A DNA stretch of 64,000 nucleotides. Origin: Microbispora sp. H13382 (GTDB lineage: Bacteria > Actinomycetota > Actinomycetes > Streptosporangiales > Streptosporangiaceae). A program made the translations under genes and the position numbers. Positions 1 through 8,072 of this stretch are shown here, piece by piece; the first letter of the stretch is position 1; every line of letters begins with the position of its first letter. The notes under the pieces were generated by a model. The model was given only the letters and a program-made list of their open reading frames with translations. It did not search any database and was not told the origin of the DNA. The stretch covers positions 1 to 64,000 of the forward strand of contig NZ_JABBXA010000018.1 of the NCBI RefSeq assembly GCF_014161445.1. The letters run 5' to 3'.

Positions 1-218
1 TTGATCCAGGCCTTGGCGGCGGGGGTGGCGAAGCCGAAGCCGAACATCTTGTCCAGGAAGGCCCACAGGAACACCCAGCCGATGGCGATGCGGGCGGCGG
101 CCCAGGCGTACCGGGCGGGGCCGGTGGTCGTCCGGGGCGCAGTGGCGGGGGTCGTCCGGGGCGCGGGGGTGGCGGCGTCGAGGTGAGTCCTCTGGTTGCG
201 CCTCTCGATGGTGGCCAT
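1..218 (-). CDS. DoxX-like membrane protein, N-terminal part only
   Basis: This minus-strand gene runs off the left edge, so only about the first 72 residues are visible. A Pro/Thr/Ala-rich cytoplasmic-looking leader of about 40 residues is followed by the hydrophobic stretch IAIGWVFLWAFLDKMFGFGF and then ATPAAKAWI. I associate this with DoxX/DoxD-related actinobacterial membrane proteins. The start is the ATG at 218 because GAAAGGGG lies just upstream; the downstream part is missing, so the exact subfamily cannot be judged. It faces a divergent ArsR-type gene, and a paired DosR-like site at 321-356 lies about 100 bp upstream, so hypoxia control is possible. The family call rests on remembered similarity. 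Confidence 0.6.
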   Translation of the reverse strand, partial: MATIERRNQRTHLDAATPAPRTTPATAPRTTTGPARYAWAAARIAIGWVFLWAFLDKMFGFGFATPAAKAWI

Positions 219-320
219 GACCGGCCCCTTTCAACGTTTCGCGTCTTTGCTCTGTCCTTGACACCTCAAGCAAACCGCGATCACCGGCCCTGCCGCAGGA
301 GCCGTACGGCACGCCACGGC

Positions 321-356
321 CGCCCCGAAGTCCCATGATCATGGGACTTTCGGCCC
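321..356. promoter_or_regulatory. Paired DosR-like boxes around a 22-bp palindrome
   Basis: The plus-strand box GGGACTTTCGGCCC (343-356) matches all eight defined positions of the DosR core GGGNCNNNNGNCCC. A weaker minus-strand box, GGGACTTCGGGGCG (321-334), matches six of eight. Their starts are 22 bp apart. Between them, 328-349 is a perfect 22-bp palindrome with arms AAGTCCCATGA/TCATGGGACTT. The site sits between two divergent genes. The family match is inferred; the palindrome is seen directly. Confidence 0.5.
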
Positions 357-463
357 GGCGGCCGAACCTCACCAGGCCCAGGCCTCCGGGGCGGGGCCGC
401 CCTTGCCGACCGGAGGAACAGCTCCTCCAGCCGGGCCAGGGTCTCGGCGGACAGCTTGGACGG

Positions 464-847
464 GTGATCCGGGTCGAGCTCGCTCCCGCCGACCTGCTGC
501 GGCTCAGGTTCGCGCACAGCCCGACGGCGGAGGTCGTGGCCAGTTGCCTCGCGCTGCGCTCCCGCTCGGCGCGGCTTGTCCCCGCACTCTGGCGGGCCCG
601 GGCCGAGCCAGCGGCGCTGGCCGCCCTGCTCGGCTCGACCCGCGCGGCCATGCTCGCCCTGCTGGCCGAACCGTCCAGCATGGGGGAGGTGGCCGCCGCT
701 CTCCGGCTTGCTCCGGCGACCGCCTCGCACCACCTGACCACGCTCAGGGACGCCGGTCTGGTGAGCGGCGAACGGGAGGGCCGCCGCCTGCGCTACCGGC
801 GCACCGGGCTCGGCGAACAGCTCGCCGGAGAGAGCCGGGCGCCCTGA
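464..847 (+). CDS. Short ArsR-type winged-helix regulator
   Basis: The protein is 127 residues. The C-terminal half is an ArsR-like winged helix: a segment reading LAALLGSTRAAMLALLAEP, the recognition helix ATASHHLTTLRDAGLV and the wing GEREGRRLRYRRT. The N-terminus (VIRVELAPADLLRLRFAHSP) resembles the opening of much longer actinobacterial ArsR/DUF5937-type regulators of about 300 residues. The central part of those proteins seems absent, so this is either a naturally short form or an internal deletion. I chose GTG 464 because residues upstream of it do not look protein-like and the family opening begins there. It may autoregulate or be controlled through the 321-356 site. Confidence 0.6.
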   Translation: MIRVELAPADLLRLRFAHSPTAEVVASCLALRSRSARLVPALWRARAEPAALAALLGSTRAAMLALLAEPSSMGEVAAALRLAPATASHHLTTLRDAGLVSGEREGRRLRYRRTGLGEQLAGESRAP

Positions 848-1027
848 CCGCCCGCTGCTTCTCCACCCTGATCTCCACCCCTGTCTCCACCTCGCTTTCC
901 ACCGTGCGGAGGTGCCGGGTCCACCCGATCGCTCCGTACGGTTCCGTCCATGAACGACAGGGACGGGAACGGCCTCGATCCGATCAAGGCGATCGTGGGC
1001 CGGATCCGGACGGCGGATGGAGGGAAA

Positions 1028-1141
1028 ATGAACGGCAAATCGGTGGTCGCCATGGTCGTCGTCGGACTGGTCGTCCTGGCCGGATTCGTCGCCTACCGGC
1101 TGCTGGCCTTCGAGCTCATCGCGAACCTGCGCCGTCACTAG
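1028..1141 (+). CDS. 37-residue single-span membrane peptide
   Basis: The ATG at 1028 is preceded by GGAGGGAAA, an excellent ribosome-binding site. The peptide begins MNGKSV, has one strongly hydrophobic helix (VVAMVVVGLVVLAGFVAYRL) and ends in a short basic tail, NLRRH. A longer reading from ATG 950 exists but lacks a ribosome-binding site. The stop lies 22 bp before the histidine kinase at 1164, so the peptide could be co-transcribed with the two-component system and act as an accessory sensor subunit. That role is inference; I recognise no named family. Confidence 0.5.
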   Translation: MNGKSVVAMVVVGLVVLAGFVAYRLLAFELIANLRRH

Positions 1142-1163
1142 CGGCGCGTCTCCGGGAGGCCTC

Positions 1164-2378
1164 ATGGTTCACGCAGCCCTCCGGGCGGTACGGCGATCCT
1201 GGCCGGCGGGCCTGTCGCCCGGATGGCGGGTCGAACGGCTGATCGGCACGGTCATGATGGTGGCCGCGCTCCCCACCGCCCGCCCGGACGCGGTGACCGG
1301 CGCCGCCTGGGTGCCCCTCGGCGTGAGCCTGGCGTGCTGGCTGGTCTTCGTACGGCTGGAGCGGAGATCTCCGGTGGCCGCCCTCGTCGCGCTCGGCGTG
1401 TCGTCCCTGACCGCCGCCGCGGCCACCGGCCCGGTGGACGACGGCACCGCGATGATCATGGCCTGTGTCGGGCTGGCGGCCCTCGCGATGCACACGCGGC
1501 CGGGCCCGCTGCCGATCATCGCGGTCACCTGCGCGGCCGTAGTCACGGGAGCGGTCTCCGGCGCGCTCGCCCAGCGATCAGCCGGCGACGCGCTCGGCAA
1601 CGCCGCGATCATGCTCGTCATCGTCCTGCTCGGGCTGAGCCGCCGGCAGTACCGCGTGGAGGCCGGGCACGCGCGGCGGCTGCTCGAACAGACCCGGCGC
1701 GCGCAGGCCGAGCACGCGCGGGCCGCCGCGCTGGACGAGCGGGCCAGGATCGCGAGGGAACTGCACGACGTGCTCGCCCACTCCCTCGGCGCACTGGGCG
1801 TGCAACTCGAACTGGCCGACGCGTTGCTGAGCGACAAGGGCGACGTGGCCGCGGGGCTGGACCGGGTGCGGCGGGCCCGGAGGCTGGCCGCCGACGGACT
1901 GGCCGAGGCGCGGCACGCGGTGGCCGCCCTGCGCGAGGACGTGCCGCCGCTGGCCGAGGCCCTGGCCCGGCTCGCGGCGGCCCACGGCGACGACCACGCG
2001 GGGGAGGTCCGCTTCCGGGTCGGCGGGACGCCCCGGTCCCTGCCGCCGGCGATCACCGTCTGCCTGCTGCGCACGACACGGGAGGCGCTGACGAACGCCG
2101 CCAGGCACGCCCCGGCCACAGCGGTCACCGTACGGCTCGACTACCGGCCCGGTGCCGTGCGTCTGGAGGTGCGCAACGGTCCCGGCGCGGCCGCCGGGAG
2201 CGGCCGGGCGGGCCGGCCCGGGGGATACGGGCTGGAGGGCATGCGGGAACGGCTCGCGCTCGTGGGCGGTCGGCTCGTCGCGGGCGAGATCGCGGGCGAG
2301 ATCGCGGGCGAGATCGCGGGTGAGGTCGCGGGCGAGGAGGCGGGCGGATGGCAGGTCGTCGCGGAGGTGCCGGCATGA
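1164..2378 (+). CDS. NarL-family sensor histidine kinase
   Basis: The 404-residue protein has four to five predicted membrane helices in residues 25-160 and a linker helix. A HisKA_3 dimerisation domain follows with the phospho-acceptor His201 in ERARIARELHDVLAHS. The C-terminal HATPase_c domain contains a recognisable N box (LTNAARHA) and a glycine-rich GLEGMRERL segment. This is the kinase type that pairs with LuxR-type response regulators, and such a gene follows with a 4-base overlap. GGAGG precedes the ATG. The last 30 residues include a GEIA tetrapeptide repeat encoded by 12-bp tandem repeats, probably of low functional consequence. The signal sensed is unknown. Confidence 0.9.
   Translation: MVHAALRAVRRSWPAGLSPGWRVERLIGTVMMVAALPTARPDAVTGAAWVPLGVSLACWLVFVRLERRSPVAALVALGVSSLTAAAATGPVDDGTAMIMACVGLAALAMHTRPGPLPIIAVTCAAVVTGAVSGALAQRSAGDALGNAAIMLVIVLLGLSRRQYRVEAGHARRLLEQTRRAQAEHARAAALDERARIARELHDVLAHSLGALGVQLELADALLSDKGDVAAGLDRVRRARRLAADGLAEARHAVAALREDVPPLAEALARLAAAHGDDHAGEVRFRVGGTPRSLPPAITVCLLRTTREALTNAARHAPATAVTVRLDYRPGAVRLEVRNGPGAAAGSGRAGRPGGYGLEGMRERLALVGGRLVAGEIAGEIAGEIAGEVAGEEAGGWQVVAEVPA
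2280..2339 (+). repeat. Five 12-bp tandem repeats inside the kinase gene
   Basis: The unit GCGGGCGAGATC occurs three times exactly (2280-2315), followed by two diverged copies up to 2339. It keeps the reading frame and encodes AGEI/AGEV/AGEE near the kinase C-terminus, a likely slippage site that can change length without a frameshift. Confidence 0.9.
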
Positions 2379-3058
2379 GCGGCGACCCCGTCATCCGGGT
2401 CCTGGTGGCCGACGACCAGGAGATCGTCCGGGAGGGTCTGGTGGCCCTGCTCGGCCTTGTGGACGACATCGAGGTCGTCGGCGCCGCGGGCGACGGTGAG
2501 GGCGCGCTCCGCCTGCTGGCCGAGGCGCCCGCGGACGTCGTTCTGATGGACCTGCGCATGCCGGTGCTCGACGGCGTGGAGGCGACGCGGCGGATCGTCC
2601 GTGACCATCCGGAGGTCGCGGTCCTGGTGCTGACCACGTACGCCGACGACGAGTCGATCGCCGCGGCCCTCGGGGCGGGCGCGCGCGGCTACCTCACCAA
2701 GGACGCGGGACGGGCGCAGATCGCGGCCGCCCTGCGCGCCACGGTGTCCGGTCAGTCGGCCTTCGGCCCTGCGATCTCCAGGCGGCTGGTACGCGCGATG
2801 CTCCGGCCGGACCCGCCGGGCGCGCGGGCGGATCGGTGGAGCAACCCGGACCGGCTCACCCCGCGCGAGGTCGAGGTCCTCGCGCTGATCGCGCAGGGCA
2901 TGGACAACGCGCGGATCGCCGCGTCGCTGTTCATCGGCGAGACGACGGTGAAGACGCACATCAACAACGCCTTCGCGAAGATCGGAGCCCGCAACCGCAG
3001 CGACGCGACGCGCTACGCCTGTCGTCACGGGCTCGCGGGGGAGGATCAGGCGCCGTAG
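2375..3058 (+). CDS. LuxR/NarL-family response regulator
   Basis: This 227-residue protein has a receiver domain with an acidic pair (VADDQE) near residues 12-15 and the phospho-acceptor Asp59 in VLMDLRMP. A C-terminal LuxR helix-turn-helix spans about residues 155-215 (LTPREVEVLALIAQGMDNARIA, then TTVKTHINNAFAKIG). It starts at ATG 2375 inside the kinase stop codon (ATGA), so the two are translationally coupled and almost certainly cognate. Its 3' end overlaps the convergent SDR gene by 13 bp. The target genes cannot be read from the sequence. Confidence 0.92.
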   Translation: MSGDPVIRVLVADDQEIVREGLVALLGLVDDIEVVGAAGDGEGALRLLAEAPADVVLMDLRMPVLDGVEATRRIVRDHPEVAVLVLTTYADDESIAAALGAGARGYLTKDAGRAQIAAALRATVSGQSAFGPAISRRLVRAMLRPDPPGARADRWSNPDRLTPREVEVLALIAQGMDNARIAASLFIGETTVKTHINNAFAKIGARNRSDATRYACRHGLAGEDQAP

Positions 3059-3960
3059 ACGGGTTCGGGCGCGGCGGCCCGGCCGAGCAGCTTGGCCACC
3101 TCGGGCCCGATCCCGGCGGGGTCCCAGCGGGCGCCCCTGTCGGCGGCCGGGCCGTGCCGGAAGCCCTCCATGACGCAGATCCGGCCGCCCTCGACCTCGA
3201 AGACCCGGCCGGTGACGTCCTTCGACTCGGCCGAGCCGAGCCAGACCACCAGCGGGGAGACGTTCTCCGGGGCCATGGCGTCGAACGCGCCCTCCTCGGG
3301 AGCGGCCATCGTCGCCGCGAAGACCTGCTCGGTCATCCGCGTGCGGGCGGCCGGGGCGATGGCGTTGACGGTCACGCCGTAGCGGCCGAGCTCGGCCGCC
3401 GCGACCAGGGTCAGGCCGACGATGCCTGCCTTGGCGGCGGAGTAGTTGCCCTGCCCCACGCTGCCGAGCAGGCCCGCGCCCGACGAGGTGTTGACCACCC
3501 GCGCGTCCACCGGCCGACCGGCCTTCGACTCGGCCCGCCAGTGCAGCCCGGCATGCTTGAGCGGCAGGAAGTGGCCCTTCAGGTGCACGCGGATCACCGC
3601 GTCCCACTCCTCCTCCGACAGGTTGACCAGCATGCGGTCGCGCAGGAACCCGGCGTTGTTGACCAGCACGTCGAGGCGGCCGAAGTGCTCGACCGCGGTC
3701 GCCACCAGCCGCCGCGCGCCCTGGTCGGTGGCGATGTCGGACCGGTCGGCCACCGCCTCGCCGCCCAGCGCGCGGATCTCCTCGACCACATCCTGAGCGG
3801 GACCCCCTGATCCGGCGTCCGATCCGCCCTCGCCGGACAGGCTCACCCCGAGGTCGTTGACGACGACCTTCGCGCCCTGGCGGGCGAACTCCAGCGCGTG
3901 CGCCCGGCCGAGGCCGCGCCCCGCGCCGGTCACGATGACGACTCGGTCCCTGCAGATCAT
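3046..3960 (-). CDS. Short-chain dehydrogenase, Rv3548c-type
   Basis: This is a 304-residue classical SDR. It has the Rossmann motif TGAGRGLGRAHALEF near the N-terminus, the NNAG motif (VLVNNAGFLRD), a catalytic Ser in NTSSGAGL and the YSAAKAG active-site motif. The length and the insert GVSLSGEGGSDAGSGG match SDRs encoded beside echA20 in the mycobacterial KstR2 regulon (Rv3548c). I start at ATG 3960, preceded by TTGGAGAG; a longer reading to 4029 would run into the operator. It is divergent from echA20, so both promoters can share the 4020-4036 site. Its exact substrate in steroid ring breakdown is not known to me. Confidence 0.85.
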   Translation of the reverse strand: MICRDRVVIVTGAGRGLGRAHALEFARQGAKVVVNDLGVSLSGEGGSDAGSGGPAQDVVEEIRALGGEAVADRSDIATDQGARRLVATAVEHFGRLDVLVNNAGFLRDRMLVNLSEEEWDAVIRVHLKGHFLPLKHAGLHWRAESKAGRPVDARVVNTSSGAGLLGSVGQGNYSAAKAGIVGLTLVAAAELGRYGVTVNAIAPAARTRMTEQVFAATMAAPEEGAFDAMAPENVSPLVVWLGSAESKDVTGRVFEVEGGRICVMEGFRHGPAADRGARWDPAGIGPEVAKLLGRAAAPEPVYGA

Positions 3961-4019
3961 CTCGGTCTCTCCAATCGGACATGGGGCATCGCCTGGGGCG
4001 ATCCGCTCTGCTAGCGTAC

Positions 4020-4036
4020 TTTCTAACAAATGTTAG
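4020..4036. promoter_or_regulatory. Candidate KstR2-type operator between SDR and echA20
   Basis: CTAACAAATGTTAG (4023-4036) is an inverted repeat with arms CTAACA/TGTTAG, centred between the divergent SDR and echA20 genes. The preceding bases extend it to TTTCTAACAA, which recurs exactly at 11871-11880 in the other divergent promoter of the cluster. A TetR-family KstR2 is encoded at 12740, so it is the likely ligand. The motif differs from the mycobacterial KstR2 consensus, so this is inference. Confidence 0.5.
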
Positions 4037-4051
4037 ATGGAAAGGTGCCGC

Positions 4052-4801
4052 ATGGGAATCTCGACCAGCCGTAACGGCGAGGGCGTCGCCGAGGTCGTGG
4101 TGGACGCCCCGCCGGTCAACGCGCTGACCGTACGCGGATGGTTCGACCTGGCCGACGCCGTACGGGAGGCCGGTCGCGAGCCGGAGACCCGCGTCGTGGT
4201 GCTGCGGGCCGAGGGCCGCGGGTTCAACGCCGGTGTGGACATCAAGGAGATGCAGGCGACCACCGGGTTCGACGCGCTGGTGGGCGCCAACCGCGGCTGC
4301 TACGCGGCGTTCGCGGCGGTCTACGAGTGCGAGGTGCCCGTGATCGCGGCGGTGCACGGCTTCTGCCTTGGCGGCGGGGTCGGCCTGGCCGGCAACGCAG
4401 ACGTCGTGGTCGCCTCCGACGACGCCTACTTCGGCCTGCCGGAGGTGGAGCGGGGCGCGCTCGGCGCGGCCACCCACCTCGCGCGGCTGGTGCCCCAGCA
4501 CCTGATGCGCGCGATGGTCTACACGTGCCGCAACGTCACCGCCGCCGAACTGCACGCGTTCGGCTCCGTGCTGGAGGTCGTGCCGCCCGAGCGCCTGCGC
4601 GACGCGGCGCTGGAGGTGGCGGCCCAGATCGCCGCCAAGGACCCGTACGTCATCCGGCGGGCCAAGGAGTCCCTCAACGGCATCGACCCGGTCGACGTCA
4701 AGCGCAGCTACCGGTTCGAGCAGGGCTTCACGTTCGAACTCAACCTCATGGGCGCCGGCGACCGGCACCGGGACGCCTTCGTCGCGGAAGGAGGCCGGTG
4801 A
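4052..4801 (+). CDS. echA20: EchA20-type ring-D hydrolase (crotonase family)
   Basis: This 249-residue crotonase-fold enzyme closely resembles mycobacterial EchA20. Shared features include PPVNAL, FNAGVDIKEMQ, an oxyanion-hole GFCLGGGVGL, and FGLPEVERGALGAATHLARLVPQHLMR. EchA20 hydrolytically opens steroid ring D in the CoA thioester formed from HIP. I chose ATG 4052 because AAAGG lies 6 bp upstream and the EchA20 N-terminus aligns there; ATG 4037 falls next to the operator palindrome. It heads a tight operon with ipdA, ipdB and ipdC. Confidence 0.93.
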   Translation: MGISTSRNGEGVAEVVVDAPPVNALTVRGWFDLADAVREAGREPETRVVVLRAEGRGFNAGVDIKEMQATTGFDALVGANRGCYAAFAAVYECEVPVIAAVHGFCLGGGVGLAGNADVVVASDDAYFGLPEVERGALGAATHLARLVPQHLMRAMVYTCRNVTAAELHAFGSVLEVVPPERLRDAALEVAAQIAAKDPYVIRRAKESLNGIDPVDVKRSYRFEQGFTFELNLMGAGDRHRDAFVAEGGR

Positions 4802-5649
4802 TGGGCGTCGTCACCTCGATCGAGGAGATCGTCGGCTCGCTGGAGAGCGGCATGACGATCGGCATCGGCGGCTGGGGCTCCCGGCGCAAGCCGATGGCGC
4901 TGGTCCGGGCCATCTACCGGTCCTCGCTGACGGACCTGACGATCGTGGCGTACGGCGGGCCGGACGTGGGCCTGCTCTGCGCGGCGGGCAAGGTGCGCAG
5001 GGTCGTCGCCCCGTTCGTGACGCTCGACTCGATCGCCCTCGAACCGCACTTCCGGGCGGCCCGGCAGCGCGGGGCCGTCGACTTCACCGAGTACGACGAG
5101 GGCATGTTCATGTTCGGCCTGCTCGCGGCGGCGCACCGGCTGCCGTTCCTGCCGACGCGGGCCGGGCTCGGCTCGGACGTGATGCGGATGAACCCCGCCC
5201 TGCGCACGGTCCGCTCGCCGTACGACGACGGGGAGGAACTCGTCGCGGTGCCCGCGCTCACGATGGACGTGGCGCTCGTGCACATGGACGTGGCCGACAC
5301 CCGGGGCAACGGCCGCTACCTCGGCCCCGATCCGTACATGGACGACCTGTTCGCCAAGGCGTCCGGGCGGTGCTTCATGTCCTGCGACCGGCTGGTCGAG
5401 GCGGGCGAGCTGGGCGGACCGCCGCAGACACTGCTGGTCAGCCGCATGCACGTGACCGGTGTGGTCGAGACCCCCGGCGGCGGCCACTTCACCGATTCGG
5501 GGCAGGGGCGGGACGAGATGTTCCAGCGGCACTACGCCGCCTCGGCGGCCGACCCGGAGGCGTGGGCGGCGTTCGCGGACCGCTTCCTGACCGGCGACGA
5601 GGCGGCCTACCAGGAGACCGTGCAGCAGTGGCGTGAGGAGGGGCGATGA
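4801..5649 (+). CDS. ipdA: IpdA, alpha subunit of the ring-C hydrolase
   Basis: This 282-residue protein has the class I CoA-transferase fold (TIGIGGWGSRRKPMALVRAI; DLTIVAYGGPDVGLL). The steroid subfamily IpdAB does not transfer CoA: it opens the last steroid ring (COCHEA-CoA) by a retro-Claisen-like hydrolysis. Placement directly between echA20 and the beta-subunit gene identifies the subfamily. It starts within the echA20 stop (TGATG) and overlaps ipdB by 4 bp, so the three are translationally coupled. Confidence 0.93.
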   Translation: MGVVTSIEEIVGSLESGMTIGIGGWGSRRKPMALVRAIYRSSLTDLTIVAYGGPDVGLLCAAGKVRRVVAPFVTLDSIALEPHFRAARQRGAVDFTEYDEGMFMFGLLAAAHRLPFLPTRAGLGSDVMRMNPALRTVRSPYDDGEELVAVPALTMDVALVHMDVADTRGNGRYLGPDPYMDDLFAKASGRCFMSCDRLVEAGELGGPPQTLLVSRMHVTGVVETPGGGHFTDSGQGRDEMFQRHYAASAADPEAWAAFADRFLTGDEAAYQETVQQWREEGR

Positions 5650-6398
5650 GCGCGACCCGGGCGGAGATCTGCGTCGTGGCCTGCGCGGAGGCGTGGCGCG
5701 GCGACGGCGAGATCCTGGCGGCGGCGATGGGCACCTGCTCGATCCTGGGCGCCCGGCTGGCGCGGCTGACGTTCGAGCCCGGCCTGCTGACCACGGACGG
5801 CGGCGCGCTGCTGACCGCGGAGGCGGTGCCGTTCGGCGCGCCGGCCGGGGCGGTCGAGGGGTGGCTGCCGTTCCGCGAGCATCTGTGGCTGGTGCAGAAC
5901 GGGCGCAGGCACGTGATGATGGGCGCCTCCCAGATCGACAGGCAGGGCAACACGAACATCTCGGCGATCGGCGACTGGGCTCGGCCGAAGTCGCAGCTCC
6001 TCGGTGTCCGAGGGGCCCCCGGCAACACGATCTGCAACCCGACCAGCTACTGGATCCCCAAGCAGTCCACCCGCGTCTTCGTGCCGGAGGTGGACGTGGT
6101 CAGCGGCGTCGGCCACGACCGCGCGGCCGGGCTGGGCCCGCGGGCCGCCCGCTTCCACGACCTGCGGCGGGTGGTGACCGACCTCGCCGTGTTCGACTTC
6201 GGCACCCCCGACGGGTCGATGCGGCTGGTCTCGGTGCATCCTGGCGTCGAGGTCGGGCAGGTGAGGGCCGCCACCGGGTTCGACCTGACGATCGACGGCG
6301 ATGTGCCGGAGACCCGTCAGCCCACCGGCGAGGAGCTGCGCGTCATCCGCGAGGTGCTCGACCCGAAGGGACTGCGCTACCGGGAGGTGAAGGCGTGA
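5646..6398 (+). CDS. ipdB: IpdB, beta subunit of the ring-C hydrolase
   Basis: This 250-residue CoA-transferase-like beta subunit begins at an ATGA overlap with ipdA. Recognisable segments are RHVMMGASQIDRQGNTNISAIGDW, with the family GN(T)N turn, and ICNPTSYWIPKQSTRVFVPEVD. It forms the IpdAB heterotetramer that opens steroid ring C. The next gene, ipdC, overlaps it by 4 bp through GTGA. Confidence 0.93.
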   Translation: MSATRAEICVVACAEAWRGDGEILAAAMGTCSILGARLARLTFEPGLLTTDGGALLTAEAVPFGAPAGAVEGWLPFREHLWLVQNGRRHVMMGASQIDRQGNTNISAIGDWARPKSQLLGVRGAPGNTICNPTSYWIPKQSTRVFVPEVDVVSGVGHDRAAGLGPRAARFHDLRRVVTDLAVFDFGTPDGSMRLVSVHPGVEVGQVRAATGFDLTIDGDVPETRQPTGEELRVIREVLDPKGLRYREVKA

Positions 6399-7465
6399 TC
6401 GGGCCGAAACTGGACACCCCGCTCACGCGACTGACCGGCGTGCGCCACCCGGTCGTGCAGACTGGCATGGGCTGGGTGGCGGGCCCTCGGCTGGTGTCGG
6501 CGGTGGCGAACGCGGGCGGCCTCGGCGTCCTCGCCTCGGCCACGATGACCGTGGCCCAGCTCGCCGCCGCCATCGAGGAGGTGCGCTCGCGCACCGACGC
6601 GCCGTTCGGGGTGAACCTGCGCGCCGACGCCGGCGACGCGGGCGAGCGGGTCGACCTGCTGATCAGGAACCGGGTGAAGGTGGCCTCGTTCGCGCTCGCT
6701 CCGCGTCAGGAGCTGATCGCCAAGCTGAAGGACGCCGGGATCGTGGTGATCCCGTCGGTCGGCGCGCGGCGGCACGCGGAGAAGGTCGCCGCGTGGGGCG
6801 CCGACGCCGTTCTGGTGCAGGGCGGCGAGGGCGGCGGTCACACCGGCGCGGTCGCCACGACGCTGCTGCTGCCGCAGGTCGTGGACGCCGTCGACATCCC
6901 GGTGATCGCCGCCGGCGGCTTCTTCGACGGGCGCGGCCTGGCCGCCGCCCTCGCGTACGGCGCGGCGGGGGTGGCCATGGGCACCCGGTTCCTGCTGACC
7001 TCGGACAGCTCGGTCCCCGACGCGGTCAAGAAGACCTACCTCGGCATGTCCGAGACCGTGGTCACCCGGCAGGTGGACGGCATGCCGCACCGCGTGCTGC
7101 GCACCGACCTGGTGGACGGCCTGGAGCGGTCGGGGAAGGTGTCCGGACTGGTCCGCGCGGTGCGCAACGCGGCGCGCTTCCGGAGGATCTCCGGGATGTC
7201 ATGGCCGTGCATGATCCGCGACGGCCTGGCCATGAAACACGGCAAGGAGCTGAGCTGGTCGCAGGTGCTGATGGCGGCCAACACCCCGATGCTGCTGAAG
7301 GCCGCCATGGTGGACGGCCGCCCGGACCTCGGCGTGATGGCGTCCGGCCAGGTCGTCGCGCTCATCGACGACCTGCCCACGTGTGAGGAGCTGATCGACT
7401 CCATCGTCACGCAGGCCGCCGAGGTCGTGCGCGCTCTCAGCGGGAACCTTGCCGAAACTATGTAG
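6395..7465 (+). CDS. ipdC: IpdC, flavin-dependent oxidoreductase (NMO/enoyl-reductase-like)
   Basis: The 356-residue TIM-barrel flavoprotein belongs to the nitronate-monooxygenase superfamily: QTGMGWVAGPRLVSAVANAGGLGVL at the N-terminus, VQGGEGGGHTG, and the FMN phosphate loop PVIAAGGFFDGRGLAAALAYGAAGVAMGTRF. In the KstR2 regulon IpdC acts on 5-hydroxy-HIC-CoA during ring C/D degradation. GTG 6395 overlaps the ipdB stop. The stop codon TAG (7463-7465) is itself part of the palindrome that probably binds the next gene's product. Confidence 0.9.
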   Translation: MIGPKLDTPLTRLTGVRHPVVQTGMGWVAGPRLVSAVANAGGLGVLASATMTVAQLAAAIEEVRSRTDAPFGVNLRADAGDAGERVDLLIRNRVKVASFALAPRQELIAKLKDAGIVVIPSVGARRHAEKVAAWGADAVLVQGGEGGGHTGAVATTLLLPQVVDAVDIPVIAAGGFFDGRGLAAALAYGAAGVAMGTRFLLTSDSSVPDAVKKTYLGMSETVVTRQVDGMPHRVLRTDLVDGLERSGKVSGLVRAVRNAARFRRISGMSWPCMIRDGLAMKHGKELSWSQVLMAANTPMLLKAAMVDGRPDLGVMASGQVVALIDDLPTCEELIDSIVTQAAEVVRALSGNLAETM

Positions 7466-7474
7466 ACCGGTCTA
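7463..7474. promoter_or_regulatory. Perfect palindrome upstream of tetR gene
   Basis: TAGACCGGTCTA is a perfect 12-bp palindrome, starting in the ipdC stop codon and ending 10 bp before the TetR start. LmrA/YxaF-type TetR regulators typically bind TAGACC-GTCTA sites. Autoregulation of the 7485-8884 gene pair is the likely role. Confidence 0.65.
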
Positions 7475-7484
7475 GTCTGGCGGC

Positions 7485-8072
7485 ATGACGCGAAGGAACG
7501 ACACGCGCGAGCGCGTCCTGCGCACCGCCGCCGGGCTCTTCCAGCGGCAGGGCTACAACGCCACCGGCCTCAACCAGGTGCTGGCGGAGAGCCGGGCGCC
7601 CAAGGGCTCGCTGTACTTCCACTTCCCCGAGGGCAAGGAACAACTGGCCGCCGAGGCGGTGGCGGTGGCGGGCGGCGAGCTCGGCGAGCGGATCGCCGCC
7701 GCCGTGGCAGCCGCCCCCGGTCCCGCCGAGGCCGTCGCCCGGATCGGCGACCTGCTCGCCCGCAACCTGGAGGAGTCGGGGTTCGAGGAGGGCTGCCCGG
7801 TGGCCACGGTCGCCCTGGAGGCCGCCGGCGGCAGCGAACCCATCCGGTCGGCCTGCGACGCGGCGTACGCCTCCTGGCTGAGCGGCCTGGCCGGCTATCT
7901 GCGGGCGCACGATGTGGACGAGGCCGAGGCGCTCGCCGACCTGGTGCTGTCCTCGCTGCAGGGAGCGCTCCTGCTCGCCCGCGTGCGCCGCGACACCGGC
8001 GTCATCCACTCGGTCACGCGACGGATCGGCGGACTGGTCGCCGACGCCGCCCGGCGAAAGGGCTCCGAATGA
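7485..8072 (+). CDS. TetR-family regulator, LmrA/YxaF type
   Basis: The 195-residue protein has an N-terminal TetR helix-turn-helix: RERVLRTAAGLFQRQGYNATGLNQVL, then APKGSLYFHFPEGKEQLAAEAV. The KGSLYFHFP(E/G)GKEQLA form and the C-terminal ESGFEEGCPVATVALE segment are typical of the LmrA/YxaF branch. Start ATG 7485. The upstream palindrome at 7463-7474 suits this branch. It overlaps the metallo-hydrolase gene by 4 bp, so that enzyme is the probable regulated partner. Its place inside the steroid cluster may be incidental. Confidence 0.88.
   Translation: MTRRNDTRERVLRTAAGLFQRQGYNATGLNQVLAESRAPKGSLYFHFPEGKEQLAAEAVAVAGGELGERIAAAVAAAPGPAEAVARIGDLLARNLEESGFEEGCPVATVALEAAGGSEPIRSACDAAYASWLSGLAGYLRAHDVDEAEALADLVLSSLQGALLLARVRRDTGVIHSVTRRIGGLVADAARRKGSE

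Noticed and set aside
950-1027. Extended N-terminus for the small membrane peptide
   Set aside because: ATG 950 lacks a ribosome-binding site, while ATG 1028 has GGAGGG at ideal spacing.
2141-4768. 875-codon minus-strand open frame across the response regulator, SDR and echA20
   Set aside because: Composition is not protein-like, and it overlaps confident genes on both strands.
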